A DNA stretch of 31,749 nt from NCBI GenBank assembly GCA_003339415.1, contig PDHQ01000363.1:1-31749 (forward strand), read 5' to 3'. Under the pieces are notes generated by a model. That model saw only the letters and a list, made by a program, of their open reading frames with translations, did not search any database and was not told where the DNA came from. Source of the DNA: Ophiocordyceps camponoti-saundersi (nom. inval.) (lineage: Eukaryota > Ascomycota > Sordariomycetes > Hypocreales > Ophiocordycipitaceae). This document shows, one piece after another, positions 12,001 to 22,420 of this stretch (positions are counted from its first letter, which is position 1; every line of letters begins with the position of its first letter). The translations under genes and the position numbers were made by a program.

Positions 12001-13119
12001 AGGCCGCCTTAGCTTAGGATTATAATAAAAGAGGATAAGTAGATTAATTAGTCGCGCCTCCTATTATATTTAAAGTCGTTAAGTATAAGGCTTAGTAAGT
12101 AAAGCTAGTTAATATCCCTAAAGCTATATTTCTATAAGTAGTTAAATTAATTAAAAATAAGGTATAATACGGGGTTTTAGAACTTAGTTACGCCTCTTAC
12201 TATAATTACTATATAGTAATAGCTAAAAAAGACAGAGGGGTTCGGCTTATTAACTTTATAACGATACTTAATAGCTATATTATATAAGATACTAACCTGC
12301 CCCCCTATACTAATAAGTTTAGTAAATAATTTAGAATATATAAGGTTTTAATACTCCTAGACCTTTTTTTAAAGTATAATTAAATACTTTTAAACTCGAA
12401 AAGCTAAGATTATATAACCTTCGTAATACTAATTAGTCTTTTCCGTTAATATACTATACTAATAAGGGCTACGAACTTAGTAAGTTAATTTATAAAAGTT
12501 ATATAGTAAATACTATTTAATCTTATCTTAAAAGTTTATAATATCTTTATAGATAATATCCTTATTAGGGGACTAGAGACTATATATAATAATAAGGAAG
12601 TAAGGCTAGGAATTAAACGCTTTATCTATAAATACTTTATTAATATTAATAAGGTTTTTATTAATATTAAGCTAGTAAGCTATATAGTTACTAGGAAGAA
12701 ATCTCGCTAATATTAAGAATTAATAAAATTTATAAGGTTTATAATAAGCTCTTATAAAAGGAAGCTAGTTAACTATAAGGTTAAAAAACTTAAAAGCTAG
12801 GTTACTTATAACTTAATTTATTAAATTAGATACTTCCTAGGCTTAGTAAGCTTCTATTAGATTTAGATCCCTTAGTTTACTTAGATTATAAAGCTACTAA
12901 TATTCTTATTAAAAAAAGACGCTCCTTAGGAATAGATAGCGGAATACTCTAAAGCTATAAAAAACCTTAAGGCACTATTATTAAATCCTTAGTTCCTAAT
13001 ACTACTTAATCTAAAACTAAATTACGGGGAAATTATCCTTATATATAATACTAGCCTTATAAGATAGGGAGCGGTTTTACTATAAGAAGTTAAAGGGACT
13101 AGACGAATAGTTAGGTTTA
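12001..13119 (+). pseudogene. Gypsy reverse transcriptase and N-terminal RNase H, cut at 13119 by the copia insertion
   Basis: One frame carries the RT fingers block AKKDRGVRLIN at 12222-12254, LPPYTNKF at 12297-12320, LLDLF near 12357 and the palm box FIDNILIRG at 12546-12572. The second catalytic Asp of that box is Asn (AAT), which is what RIP would make of GAC after T. Thumb and connection sequence follows: KKDAP*E at about 12916-12936 with Trp replaced by stop. The RNase H start reads ILIYNTSLIR*GAVLL near 13040-13085, again with Trp as TAG. The frame stays constant for 1 kb, so loss was by point mutation. It stops at the GTTTA target duplication and resumes in register at 20634. Confidence 0.85.
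13115..13119. repeat. Target-site duplication of the copia element, left copy (GTTTA)
   Basis: GTTTA immediately precedes the left copia LTR (TATAAGTG) and is repeated at 20629-20633 right after the right LTR. Removing the element plus one copy rejoins the gypsy RNase H frame exactly, which independently confirms the boundaries. Confidence 0.93.
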
Positions 13120-13793
13120 TATAAGTGTAAGACAGAAGTCGGACAGCACTTTCGATCGGTTTGAGTTCGGGAAGACAATTGATTGTCTGGCAATAGAGAT
13201 TTAAATAATAGGATTATTAGATGTGGAAGCGCGTTTAAATCGGATTAGAATAGTAGTGGTTTTGTAATAATAGGTTAATAATAGAATTATTTAGAAGGTA
13301 GGGAAGAGAGTGAGTAATTGAATTACTGTCTACTAAGTAGCAGGAAAACCTCTTCTCTAAATACTTAATTTCTTATAAACGCAGTGACCTTTCCGGTTAA
13401 GGAGAGGGTTATTTTGTGTACTAGAAGATAACGTATTTAGGAGTGTTTTCGGAAGTCCGGAAAGTATTATAGTTAGTTTAATATTCGGCTTTCCGTGTTA
13501 CCTGTTTTCGTAAAGTCTAGAAACGCCGACTATAACGGATCCGTATAAGGTCTTAAAGGTCTATGTTATTCTTAGCCTTAGAGGGCCGGAGCCTTATATA
13601 TAAAGGTAATAATATATTATACTAGTGCTTTTAAGGTATAAAATAATAACCTTAGTTATTTATTTATATAATAAATATAATAAAATACTAAATTTCCTAT
13701 ATTATAATATAGAGTAGTTATTATATTTTTATATTAGTTATTTATACTTTTATTATTTATTATAAAGAATAAAAATTATTATAAGCACTTATA
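13120..13793 (-). repeat. Copia element 3' LTR (674 bp, left side)
   Basis: Same length as 19955-20628 and alignable throughout. This copy keeps many TG and CA pairs (for example the GACAATTGATTGTCTGG block at 13173) that are TA in the partner. A few sites show the reverse, so each copy was mutated independently after insertion. Because the element lies on the minus strand, this is the downstream LTR. Confidence 0.95.
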
Positions 13794-13803
13794 GCCTCCC
13801 TTA
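13794..13803 (-). other. Copia polypurine tract
   Basis: On the minus strand TTAAGGGAGGC abuts the 3' LTR. Purine tracts at this site prime plus-strand DNA synthesis in LTR elements. It is the longest G-rich purine run near the LTR edge. Confidence 0.7.
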
Positions 13804-14300
13804 AATAAATACGTTTAGTTATTTATTTATTATTTATTATAAATAAGATAAAAATTATAAAACTTATAATATAATATTATTTATTTTTATTAATAAAATT
13901 TTAAAAACCTTTTATAAAAAGGAAAATAGTAAAAGTAATAATTTTAAAAAAAAAATATAAAAGGAAAATCTAAGAAAAGCTTAAATAAGATAAAAAACCT
14001 CTTTATTAAAATAAGCTTATTTTAAAAATAATAGATTAGCAAGACCGTGGAAGGTAGTGCTATCTAATTCTTTAGTAAAGATATCTACTATATTATCCTT
14101 ACTTTTAGTATAATAAATATTTATAAGCTTATTTCTTAAGTTTTGTCTTAAATAGAAATAAGTTAAGTTAATATATTTTAACCTTTTATAAAATTCAGGA
14201 TTTTCTGCTAGCCTTAAAGCTGCAGTATTATCTGTTAATAAACAAGGTATTATAGCAGGTATTTTAATATTTAAGCTATTATTTATTAATAAAAATAGCC
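13804..14300. other. Copia 3' untranslated internal sequence
   Basis: About 500 bp between the RNase H remnant and the 3' LTR. It is A/T-rich with TTTATTTATTA words and an A9 run near 13949. The minus strand from about 14300 to 14050 could include the C-terminal tail of Pol; nothing else is seen. Confidence 0.5.
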
Positions 14301-14309
14301 TATTAAGGT

Positions 14310-14560
14310 ATAAGGCTTCTTTATTAGCCTCCCTTAAACTTATAAACTTAGCCTCGCAGCTGCTAAGTGCTATAGCTTTTTATTTAGTATAGGACCAGCT
14401 TATAATATTATTATATATAAAGAAATAATAACCTGAAATGCTTTTTCTTTCTATTAAATTAGAGGCCCAGCTAGCGTCTGAAAAACCTTTAATATAATAG
14501 CTATTATAAGGTATATTACCTTTATATATAATAGCTTTATCTAGATATTTATTTAAATAT
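14310..14560 (-). pseudogene. Copia RNase H remnant
   Basis: RNase H degrades the RNA strand after reverse transcription. The minus strand reads FSDASWASNLIERKSISGYY and, further on, ISWSYTK*KAIALSSCEAKF. These match the copia RNase H signature DADWAxxxxxRKSTSG followed by WxSKKQxxVALSSTEAEY. The catalytic acidic residues in DASW and SCEAKF are still coded. A TAA replaces a Gln codon in the second block. This is among the best preserved coding stretches in the window. Confidence 0.88.
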
Positions 14561-14799
14561 TTCTAAATAGTATTTAAAGTATTTATATATATAATATTAG
14601 GTTTACTGCTAAATCTAGCACAAGATATAACAGAATATAATATATCGGGTCTTATTTATAAGGCTAAATATAATAAAGAGCTTATTTCCCTTTAATATTA
14701 TAATATTATTTTTTTATTAGGCTGTATAATAGCTTTCTTTAATTTATTTCTAGGCTTCGAAAGTATATCTAAGAAGCCTATATATTCTTTATTTAATTC

Positions 14800-15650
14800 T
14801 TTAAGCTTATTTCTAGTATATTTTTCTTAGGTTATTTTTAGCGTATTATTTTACCTATTAAAAATTATATATATACCTAAAAAGTCTTATAGATAGCCTA
14901 AATCTTATACTTTTAAGTCTTTATTTAATTTCTATAATATATTTATTATAATATTATTATTCTTAGCGGCTACTAATATATCGTTAACGTGTATTGCTAA
15001 GGCTATTTTTAGCTTTTTATTTATAAATACCCTTTTATCTAATAAAAGAGGATAAAATCCCTGTTTCTTTAGCGTAGTAGCTAAATAATTATACCACAGT
15101 TTAAGACTTTATTTTAAGCTATATAACGCTTTTCTTAATTTTAAAACTAAGTTATTAGTTTTAATCAGGTTTTTATAATTTAAAGGAAGCTTTATATTAT
15201 TTTTATTATAATAGTCCTTTATTATAAATTCCTCAAATTTAGTAGGCAGTTTCATATAGATTTTAGTATCTATTTTAGCGTAAATAAAGGTATTCTTTAT
15301 ATCGTATTACTTTACTATTAAATTATTTTATAAAGCTATTAATAATAATAACCTTATACTTTTAAGTTAAGCAGTAGTAGAAAACGTTTTTAAGTAATCT
15401 AAGTTATATACCTAATTAAAGCCTTATATTATAAAGCGGGCTTTATATTTAGTTATATTATTATTATTATCCCTTTTAAGCTTATAAACCTAACAGCCTC
15501 CTAAAGGATTTCTATCCTTAGGTATTATTTTAATTTCCTAAGTTTCTTATTTAATTAATTTATCTATTTTAGATTGCATAGCTTTTTTCTAATCTAATTT
15601 ATTATTACTATTTAAAGCCTATTTAGTTATTTTAAGCTCTATAGGATTTG
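14800..15650 (-). pseudogene. Copia reverse transcriptase remnant
   Basis: The RVT_2-type domain begins near 15625 on the minus strand with KLD*KKAMQSKIDKLIK*ET, matching the W-x-x-AM-x-x-E-x-x-x-L-x-x-N-x-TW start of copia RT with both Trp codons as TAG. The palm box at 14968-14991 reads HVNDILVA where HVDDILVA is expected; the first Asp is Asn because GAC after T became AAC. Frame continuity between these blocks was not checked base by base. The 74-codon ATG frame that can be read at 15800-16024 on the opposite strand is antisense to the linker before this domain and is not a gene. Confidence 0.85.
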
Positions 15651-16335
15651 GATTTTCTAGCGTATATAAAATAGCTATAATATTCTTTTCTTTTAGAATA
15701 CTATTTATTTTAAAGTAAGATTCGTAGTCTTCTCATTCTTCTATAGGCTTTTTAGGTATTCTTACTTCTATAGAAGGTAGATCTTTTATTTTATTATTTT
15801 TGCTACTATTATATTCTTATAGTAGTTATTTATTAGCTAATTCTGCTATTTCCTTCTCTTTTTCCACTATAAGGGATCGAGTTATAAAAGGAATAGTATT
15901 AAAATCTAGCTATATATTATTTTCTTCTTCTTTATTATTATTATTATTATCCCTTTATATAAAGTTATTTTCTAAAATAACTATATCTTATAATATAATT
16001 ATAGTTCTTTTCTTAAAATCCTAGATCTTATAAGCGTTATCTAAGTAGCTTATAATAATACCTTTATTAGCCCGAGGGTCTAATTTAGTACTAGGATTCT
16101 TATTTTTATAGTAAATAATACTACTAAATATTTTAATCTTATCTAATTCTTTAATAGATAAAGTAGTATTATTTTTTAATTCGTAGGGAGTCTTATAGCT
16201 TAATTTACAATATAGAGACCTATTATATAAATAAGTAGCAGTAATAATAGCTTCCCCCTATAGATAATAGGGCAGGTTAGCTATATATAAAATAGCACGT
16301 ACTTTATTTAGTAATGTTCTATTTATTCTTTCTAT
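15651..16335 (-). pseudogene. Copia integrase C-terminus and integrase-RT linker
   Basis: Continues from the integrase core at 16336 toward RT. The minus strand just inside reads SKIERINRT at about 16315-16341, matching the NGVAERxNRT block that holds the third acidic residue of the DDE triad; the Glu codon is at 16330-16332, outside the 713-bp repeated unit. From about 16200 to 15650 the frame is acidic and serine/asparagine rich, as copia linkers are. Stop codons interrupt it. Confidence 0.75.
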
Positions 16336-18475
16336 TTTACTGTTAGGCTCCTTAGTATTAGGCGGGCTAGTATTAAAAATAATACCTTGTTTTATATAAT
16401 AGTCCTTTATATTATATATAAATTCCTTAGCGTTATCTGTAAAGACTTGCTTTATTTTAATATTATTATTGTTATTTTCAACCCTTGTTTTGTAATTAAT
16501 AAATTCTTATAAAGCACTATCTTTTATTTTTATAAGTGCTATATCTAAGAATCTAGTATAAGAGTCTAAAAACGTAATAAAATACGTATATTTATTATAA
16601 GTAGGAATTTTAATAAGACCCCAGATATCTATACTTATTTTTTCTAAGTATATATACTACGTAGTGGAAGCTTTCTTATTAATCTTATTAGTTAATTTAG
16701 CTTGTATACACTCTTTACATTATTTTACTTATTTAATACTATTATAATTAAATTTAATAGTATTATCTTTGCTTTTTAAGAATCTAATTAAGATTCTATA
16801 ATTAATATGCCCTAGTCTTTTATGCTATAGAAATAAATTTATTTCTTTACTAGTATTTAGTATATATTCTTTATTATTTATATTCCTCTTAAGCTTATTA
16901 TACTTATATTTAGTAATTAAGCAAGGTAAATAATAAAGATTATTAAATCTATAGCCTTTAGCTATTTCTTTATTATTTATAAATAATTATACTATTTCTA
17001 TATAAATTAAAGCACTTGTTTTATTAAAGTAAGATTATAATAGTATATTTTACTATTAGGCTCCTTAGTATTAGGCGGGCTAGTATTAAAAATAATACCT
17101 TGTTTTATATAATAGTCCTTTATATTATATATAAATTCCTTAGCGTTATCTGTAAAGACTTGCTTTATTTTAATATTATTATTGTTATTTTCAACCCTTG
17201 TTTTGTAATTAATAAATTCTTATAAAGCACTATCTTTTATTTTTATAAGTGCTATATCTAAGAATCTAGTATAAGAGTCTAAAAACGTAATAAAATACGT
17301 ATATTTATTATAAGTAGGAATTTTAATAAGACCCCAGATATCTATACTTATTTTTTCTAAGTATATATACTACGTAGTGGAAGCTTTCTTATTAATCTTA
17401 TTAGTTAATTTAGCTTGTATACACTCTTTACATTATTTTACTTATTTAATACTATTATAATTAAATTTAATAGTATTATCTTTGCTTTTTAAGAATCTAA
17501 TTAAGATTCTATAATTAATATGCCCTAGTCTTTTATGCTATAGAAATAAATTTATTTCTTTACTAGTATTTAGTATATATTCTTTATTATTTATATTCCT
17601 CTTAAGCTTATTATACTTATATTTAGTAATTAAGCAAGGTAAATAATAAAGATTATTAAATCTATAGCCTTTAGCTATTTCTTTATTATTTATAAATAAT
17701 TATACTATTTCTATATAAATTAAAGCACTTGTTTTATTAAAGTAAGATTATAATAGTATATTTTACTATTAGGCTCCTTAGTATTAGGCGGGCTAGTATT
17801 AAAAATAATACCTTATTTTATATAATAGTCCTTTATATTATATATAAATTCCTTAGCGTTATCTATAAAGACTTGCTTTATTTTAATATTATTATTATTA
17901 TTTTTAACCCTTGTTTTATAATTAATAAATTCTTATAAAGCACTATCTTTTATTTTTATAAGTGCTATATCTAAGAATCTAGTATAAGAGTCTAAAAACG
18001 TAATAAAATATATATATTTATTATAAGTAGGAATTTTAATAGGACCCTAAATATCTATATTTATTTTTTCTAAGTATATATACTATATAGTAGAAGCTTT
18101 CTTATTAATCTTATTAGTTAATTTAGCTTGTATACACTTTTTACATTATTTTACTTATTTAATACTATTATAATTAAATTTAATAGTATTATCTTTGCTT
18201 TTTAAGAATCTAATTAAGATTCTATAATTAATATGCCCTAGTCTTTTATACTATAGAAATAAATCTATTTCTTTACTAGTATTTAGTATATATTCTTTAT
18301 TATTTATATTCTTCTTAAGCTTATTATACTTATATTTAGTAATTAAGTAAGGTAAATAATAAAGATTATTAAATTTATAGCCTTTAGCTATTTCTTTATT
18401 ATTTATAAATAATTATACTATTTCTATATAAATTAAAGTACTTATTTTATTAAAGTAAGATTATAATAGTATATT
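16336..18475 (-). repeat. Integrase segment in three tandem copies, 713-bp period
   Basis: Units are about 16336-17048, 17049-17761 and 17762-18474. Matched bases (for example the GGCTCC word at 16346, 17059 and 17772) are exactly 713 apart. Units 1 and 2 look identical apart from a G/A difference at 16342/17055. Unit 3 differs from both at many sites, almost all C/T or G/A. The joints share a few bases (TATT followed by TTACT), so the array probably arose at short microhomology. 713 is not a multiple of 3, so each joint shifts the reading frame. An assembly collapse or expansion error is possible but would not explain the divergent third copy. Confidence 0.93.
16336..18475 (-). pseudogene. 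Copia integrase remnants (HHCC and catalytic core), three copies
   Basis: Integrase inserts the cDNA into the host chromosome. On the minus strand each unit holds the gag-pre-integrase zinc finger: L*HKRLGHIN (16800-16836 in unit 1, Trp as TAG) and CKEC at 16708-16719. The core starts DIWG at 16618-16629 (first Asp) and continues with KYTYFITFLDSY. The second Asp is in VFTDNAKEF at about 16423-16448. The Glu of the triad lies beyond the unit edge, so units 2 and 3 have D,D but no E, and only unit 1 runs on to the full triad. In unit 3 the DIWG Trp is a stop. Confidence 0.88.
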
Positions 18476-18760
18476 AATACCTAATTTAGGTATATAAAAT
18501 ATATTACTTAATTTATAATATTATTTATTATTTTTAAACTGGAAAATAACGTCTTTAGCTCCCTTTACTACTATAGTATTTACTTTTCCCTATTATACCT
18601 TTATATTAATAAGCTTATAGTTAATTAATAATTCTTTATTAAATACTATATATTTTATTATACCTATATTATAAAGGAAATATATTATATTTTTATTATT
18701 ACTATAAGTATTAAAGGTAGAAAAAATAGAATTTTATATCTTTCGTAATCTATTACTACT
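18476..18760 (-). pseudogene. Copia protease remnant
   Basis: The minus strand from 18540 to 18490 reads LSNIFYIPKLGI, matching the conserved LxNVLYVPxL block that follows the copia aspartic protease. Upstream, codons TAT AAT ATA GGT at 18662-18673 sit where the active site Asp-Thr-Gly is expected; GAT after T and ACA would become AAT and ATA by RIP. This reading of the active site is an inference from mutation pattern. The domain lies between gag and integrase as in all copia elements. Confidence 0.6.
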
Positions 18761-18849
18761 AATATTTAAATTTATAGATCCTATAATATTATTATTAGTT
18801 ATATTATTAATAAAAGGAAGAAAGGTATTATTTACCTATATAGGGATAT

Positions 18850-19940
18850 CGATAAATTCGACTTTTTCGTTAGAATTAGATTATTCCCTTTATTCTTCTT
18901 TAACTTCTTCTTCTTCTTCTTCGATCTCTTCTTCGTCTAAATTTAATTTAGTTATTCGATCGTTTTTCGTAAGAAGGACTATTTTCTTAGTCGTTTTTCG
19001 AGCCGGTTTATAATAAGGATTTTTTATTTTCTTTAGAATAGGACTAATAGGGGAATTTATAATAGCTATGATTTTTTCCTTTATTTTTCTCTCTTTCCGG
19101 GCTTTTAATAAAGCCTTTATTTGCTATATTTTTCTCTTCTCTTCCGAAGAGGTATCCTTTTATTCCCACTAATTAGGTGCTTTATAGGGGTATAAATACT
19201 AGCATAAATCTACTTTATGCCCTTTATTTTTATAATTCGGGCAAAAAATAATTTCTTTCTTTTATTTATAAAGCTTTTTACCTTTATAAGAAGTATATAA
19301 AACCTTCTTAGAAGAAGAAGCATTTCTTTTCTCTTCGTCTATAAGGGAAGAGAAGAGGGTCTCGAGGGTATACGCTTTTTCGTCGTTTCGTAAGGCTTAT
19401 ATAATATTTATTATAAAGCCTTTATATTCGTTTCGTAAGCCTATAAGCGTTAAGCTTATTATAACGATTTCGGGTATCTCGATATCCTTAGAAAGAAGCT
19501 CTTCGTAGCTTAATTTTATCTTATTAAGAAAAACTTCTATATTACCTTCCGTATAATACGTATTAAATAAATCCCCTATAAGAAGAAATTTAATATAAAG
19601 GAAGAGGGATTATAAAAGTCTTTTAACCTATCCTAGGTAACTTTAGTATTTTTAATATACTTTATTTACGTTAAGGGACCGTTATCGATAAATAGCCTTA
19701 TAAGGGCTAAGGCGTTTTCGGTTTTAACGTTACTTTCTTACTATATAGTAAGTTAAAGTTTCTTACGAACGAGGGCATTTTCTATGCGTAGAGCCCACGT
19801 AGGATAATTCTTCGAGCCCTAAAGCTTTGAAAAATCGTACCGAACTTTAGAAGATATATTTCTTAGCTAAGGTATAGCTTATCTATCCGTAAGTACTTAT
19901 ATTATTTTTTCTAGATTTTTTATAGCTTTTTTAAAGTAAG
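18850..19940 (-). pseudogene. Copia gag remnant with CCHC zinc knuckle
   Basis: Gag of copia elements packages element RNA. The zinc knuckle at 19202-19243 on the minus strand reads CPNYKNKGHKVDLC, that is C-X2-C-X4-H-X4-C with only the second Cys changed (TGT to TAT). An acidic Glu/Asp-rich tail is coded at 18860-18950 (the plus strand shows repeated CTTCTTCTT), followed by the protease region. Upstream of the knuckle, 19320-19900 is a readable charged frame consistent with a capsid-type domain. CpG is frequent here. The start codon is not certain because TpG sites are lost. Confidence 0.75.
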
Positions 19941-19954
19941 AGGAATTGCTACTA
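19940..19954 (-). other. Copia primer-binding site
   Basis: Directly inside the 5' LTR the minus strand reads TAGTAGCAATTCC. RIP of TGG gives TAG, so the original would begin TGGTAGC, seven bases complementary to the 3' end of yeast initiator tRNA-Met (..GCUACCA), the primer of Ty1. Match length is short, so the tRNA identity is tentative. Confidence 0.55.
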
Positions 19955-20628
19955 TATAAGTATAAAATAGAAGTCGGATAGTATTTTCGATCGGTTTAAG
20001 TTTAGGAAGATAATTAATTATCTAGCAATAGAGATTTAAATAATAGGATTATTAGATATAGAAGCGCGTTTAAATCGGATTAGAATAATAGTAGTTTTAT
20101 AATAATAGGTTAATAATAGAATTATTTAGAAGGTAGGGAAGAGAGTAAGTAATTAAATTACTATCTACTAAGTGGTAGGAAAACCTCTTCTCTAAATACT
20201 TAATTTCTTATAAACGTAGTAACCTTTCCGGTTAAGAAGAGGGTTATTCTATATACTAGAAGATAACGTATTTAGGAGTATTTTCGGAAGTCCGGAAAGT
20301 ATTATAGTTAGTTTAATATTCGGCTTTCCGTATTACCTATTTTCGTAGAGTCTAGAAACGCCGACCGTAACGGATCCGTATAAGGTCTTAAAAGTCTGTG
20401 TTATTCTCAGCCTTAGAGGGCCGGAGCCTTATATACGAAGGTAATAATATATTATACTAGTGCTTTTAAGGTATAAAATAATAACTTTAGTTATTTATTT
20501 ATATAATAAATATAATAAAATACTAGATTTTCTATATTATATTATAGAGTAGTTATTATATTTTTATATTAGTTATTTATACCTTTATTATTTATTATAA
20601 AGAATAAAAATTATTATAAGCACTTATA
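19955..20628 (-). repeat. Copia element 5' LTR (674 bp, right side)
   Basis: Partner of 13120-13793. It starts TATAAGTA (TATAAGTG in the partner) and ends CACTTATA on the plus strand. It has lost most TG and CA pairs kept by the left LTR but keeps a few the left has lost (GTCTGTGTTATTCTCAG at 20394). As the upstream LTR it would hold the promoter; no TATA box can be singled out in such AT-rich DNA. Confidence 0.95.
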
Positions 20629-20633
20629 GTTTA
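20629..20633. repeat. Target-site duplication of the copia element, right copy (GTTTA)
   Basis: Exact repeat of 13115-13119, directly after the LTR end CACTTATA. Confidence 0.93.
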
Positions 20634-21200
20634 AAAGTAGTATATAGAACCCCGCGGAAGCTAATTATAATATAATAAAAAGGGAATATAAAGCTATATT
20701 ATATATTATAAAACGCTTATAATTTTATCTCTATAAGGTTTATTTCTACCTTAAAATAAATATATAAGTCTTAGTTAACTAACTTAAAAAGTCCCTTAAA
20801 AATATTCCTAAAGCTATAATTATTAAATAAGTTAGCTATATCTTCTTATTTAATTTTACTATACGTTATATTATTAGAAATAAGAACTTTATTATAAACG
20901 CCTTATCTTAGAAGCTAATTATAGATATTAACCTCCTTAAATAAGAAAAGGATAGAGACTTAGAAGATTTTATAAACTTATACCTTAACGCAGTAATTAT
21001 ATAATCCTCTAATTAAATACTTTCCGATAAGTATAGTTAGATTATAGCTTTTTTAGGTAAGATAGAGAGGCCTTTATATATAAAGGCCTAGGTATTCCGG
21101 AAATTTAAAATAATAGCCTTAACTTTTATAATAGCCGAAGATAAACTTTAAAAAAAGCTAATAAGGCTTAAATAGTATCCCTATTTAGTTATTAATAAAG
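20634..21200 (+). pseudogene. Gypsy RNase H, C-terminal part after the copia insertion
   Basis: Resumes the frame broken at 13119. The Lys codon is split by the insertion, and the frame then reads SSI*NPAEANY at 20636-20668, matching the S-x-x-(W)-x-x-x-E-x-N-Y motif of gypsy RNase H with Trp as TAG. KREYKAILYIIKRL follows at about 20678-20720, then YLYKVYFYLK. The segment to 21200 links to integrase without identifiable domains. The same frame continues into the integrase zinc finger at 21233. Confidence 0.82.
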
Positions 21201-22420
21201 AAAGATAATAGAGAGAGATTATAACTAGGTTTTATAAGTAAATAAACTATAAAGGAAGAGAAGTTATATATAACTTTATTAAAGAATATTACTAGTAGCT
21301 AAGCTTATAGAATTATATAAGTGCTACTATCTTAACCTATCCTATCTATTAGAAATTCGACCCTTAATAGCTTAGGGAACGCTTAATCCTAATAGCCCCT
21401 AATTAACCTTTTAAAAAAATTTATTTAGATACTTAATATATACTAATTAATTAAAAATATAAGTATCTCTTAGAAATATATAATAACCTTACTAAATAAG
21501 TTAAGGTTACGCTAATAAGAGACCTTACTATAGCCGCTATAATAAAGTTTATACTTTTAATTATTTATTATTATAAAGTCCTATTTAAAGCTATAATAAA
21601 TAGTAGCCTTAAAATTAAGTTTATATTTTAAATAATCTTCGAAAACTTTAATATAAAAGTTATCCTAGTTTTTAAATATAACCCTAAGGTAAACTTAGTT
21701 ATTAAGGTTAGGTATTAGTTAATCTTTTTAGCCTTTATAAAAATAGCCTAAAAAATAGGGAAATAAGTTAAGTTCCTACCTTAAGCTATCCTAGCTAATC
21801 GTATAGCTATTAAAAACTTATATAGAATATTAATATTTTACCTTATTTATAGATAGGAGCCGGTCCTACCTCTTAAGGTTAAATACCTTAACTAGCGCCT
21901 TATTAACTAGGATAAGATATAGGAATTATTTAATTTATTAATAATATATATAAAAATATTAAAGAGGAAAAAAAAGGATATAGAAAAAGCTAGATCCTAA
22001 GTTATAACTTATTAATAATATCTCGCTTAAAGGATAAATAATAATAATAAGTATAAACTTCGCTTTAAGAACTTTAGAGAAAGAGACCTTATCTTTTACT
22101 ATAATATATAATAAGCCGCTAACCTTAAAAAGGTTACTAAGTTACGAATAAAGTAAAATAAACCTTATAAGGTAATATTAAAAGCTAAAGTTACTAGAAG
22201 TTACTATTTAAAAATATTAAATAAGATTAACCTTAAAAGAATAGTTTTTAAAGATTATCTTAAAAAGTTCTACTAAGCGGAAGATAGATAATAGTCTTCT
22301 AACTTTAATAATTAGCTTCTATAAGGGAAAGAGACTACTCTTATTATAGTAACCCCTTTTATAGCTAAGGAGGAAGTTAACGCCGAAATATATAAGGTTT
22401 AGGATTCAAATATTAAAGCT
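21201..22420 (+). pseudogene. Gypsy integrase remnant (HHCC zinc finger and core)
   Basis: Exact H-X4-H-X29-C-X2-C spacing is present in the RNase H frame: positions 21233, 21248, 21338 and 21347, all now TAT (Tyr) codons in place of CAT and TGT. The core begins IYLDT at about 21419-21433, with the first catalytic Asp at 21428. Further on INSSLKIKF (about 21596-21622) and VIKV lie where the D-G-G-P-E and E-R blocks should be, but neither acidic residue is certain. The C-terminal part, with YLIYR*EPVLPL near 21841-21876 and KDYLKKFY at 22251-22274, fits a gypsy integrase tail. No chromodomain was recognised. Confidence 0.8.

Larger units (their letters stand above)
13120..20628 (-). mobile_element. 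Ty1/copia-type LTR retrotransposon nested in the gypsy RNase H
   Basis: Two 674-bp LTRs start TATAAGTG and end CACTTATA in the left copy, an inverted terminal pair, with a 5-bp GTTTA duplication outside. On the minus strand, reading from 19954 down: primer-binding site, gag with CCHC (19202-19243), protease, integrase with HHCC and DDE core (before RT, the copia order), RT (VNDILVA near 14970) and RNase H (14330-14500), then a purine tract. It is less mutated than its host element and keeps many CpA and TpG pairs. The 7.5-kb length is inflated by 1.4 kb of internal triplication; one unit would give about 6.1 kb. Confidence 0.95.

Noticed and set aside
15800..16024. A 74-codon ATG reading frame on the plus strand
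   Set aside because: It is antisense to the copia integrase-RT linker, is made largely of Leu/Ser/Ile/Tyr from AT-rich codons, and has no motif. It exists only because one ATG survived.
16336..18475. Three spaced repeats considered as a CRISPR-like or satellite array
   Set aside because: The 713-bp unit is coding sequence of a copia integrase, with no spacers; it is a segmental duplication inside the element.
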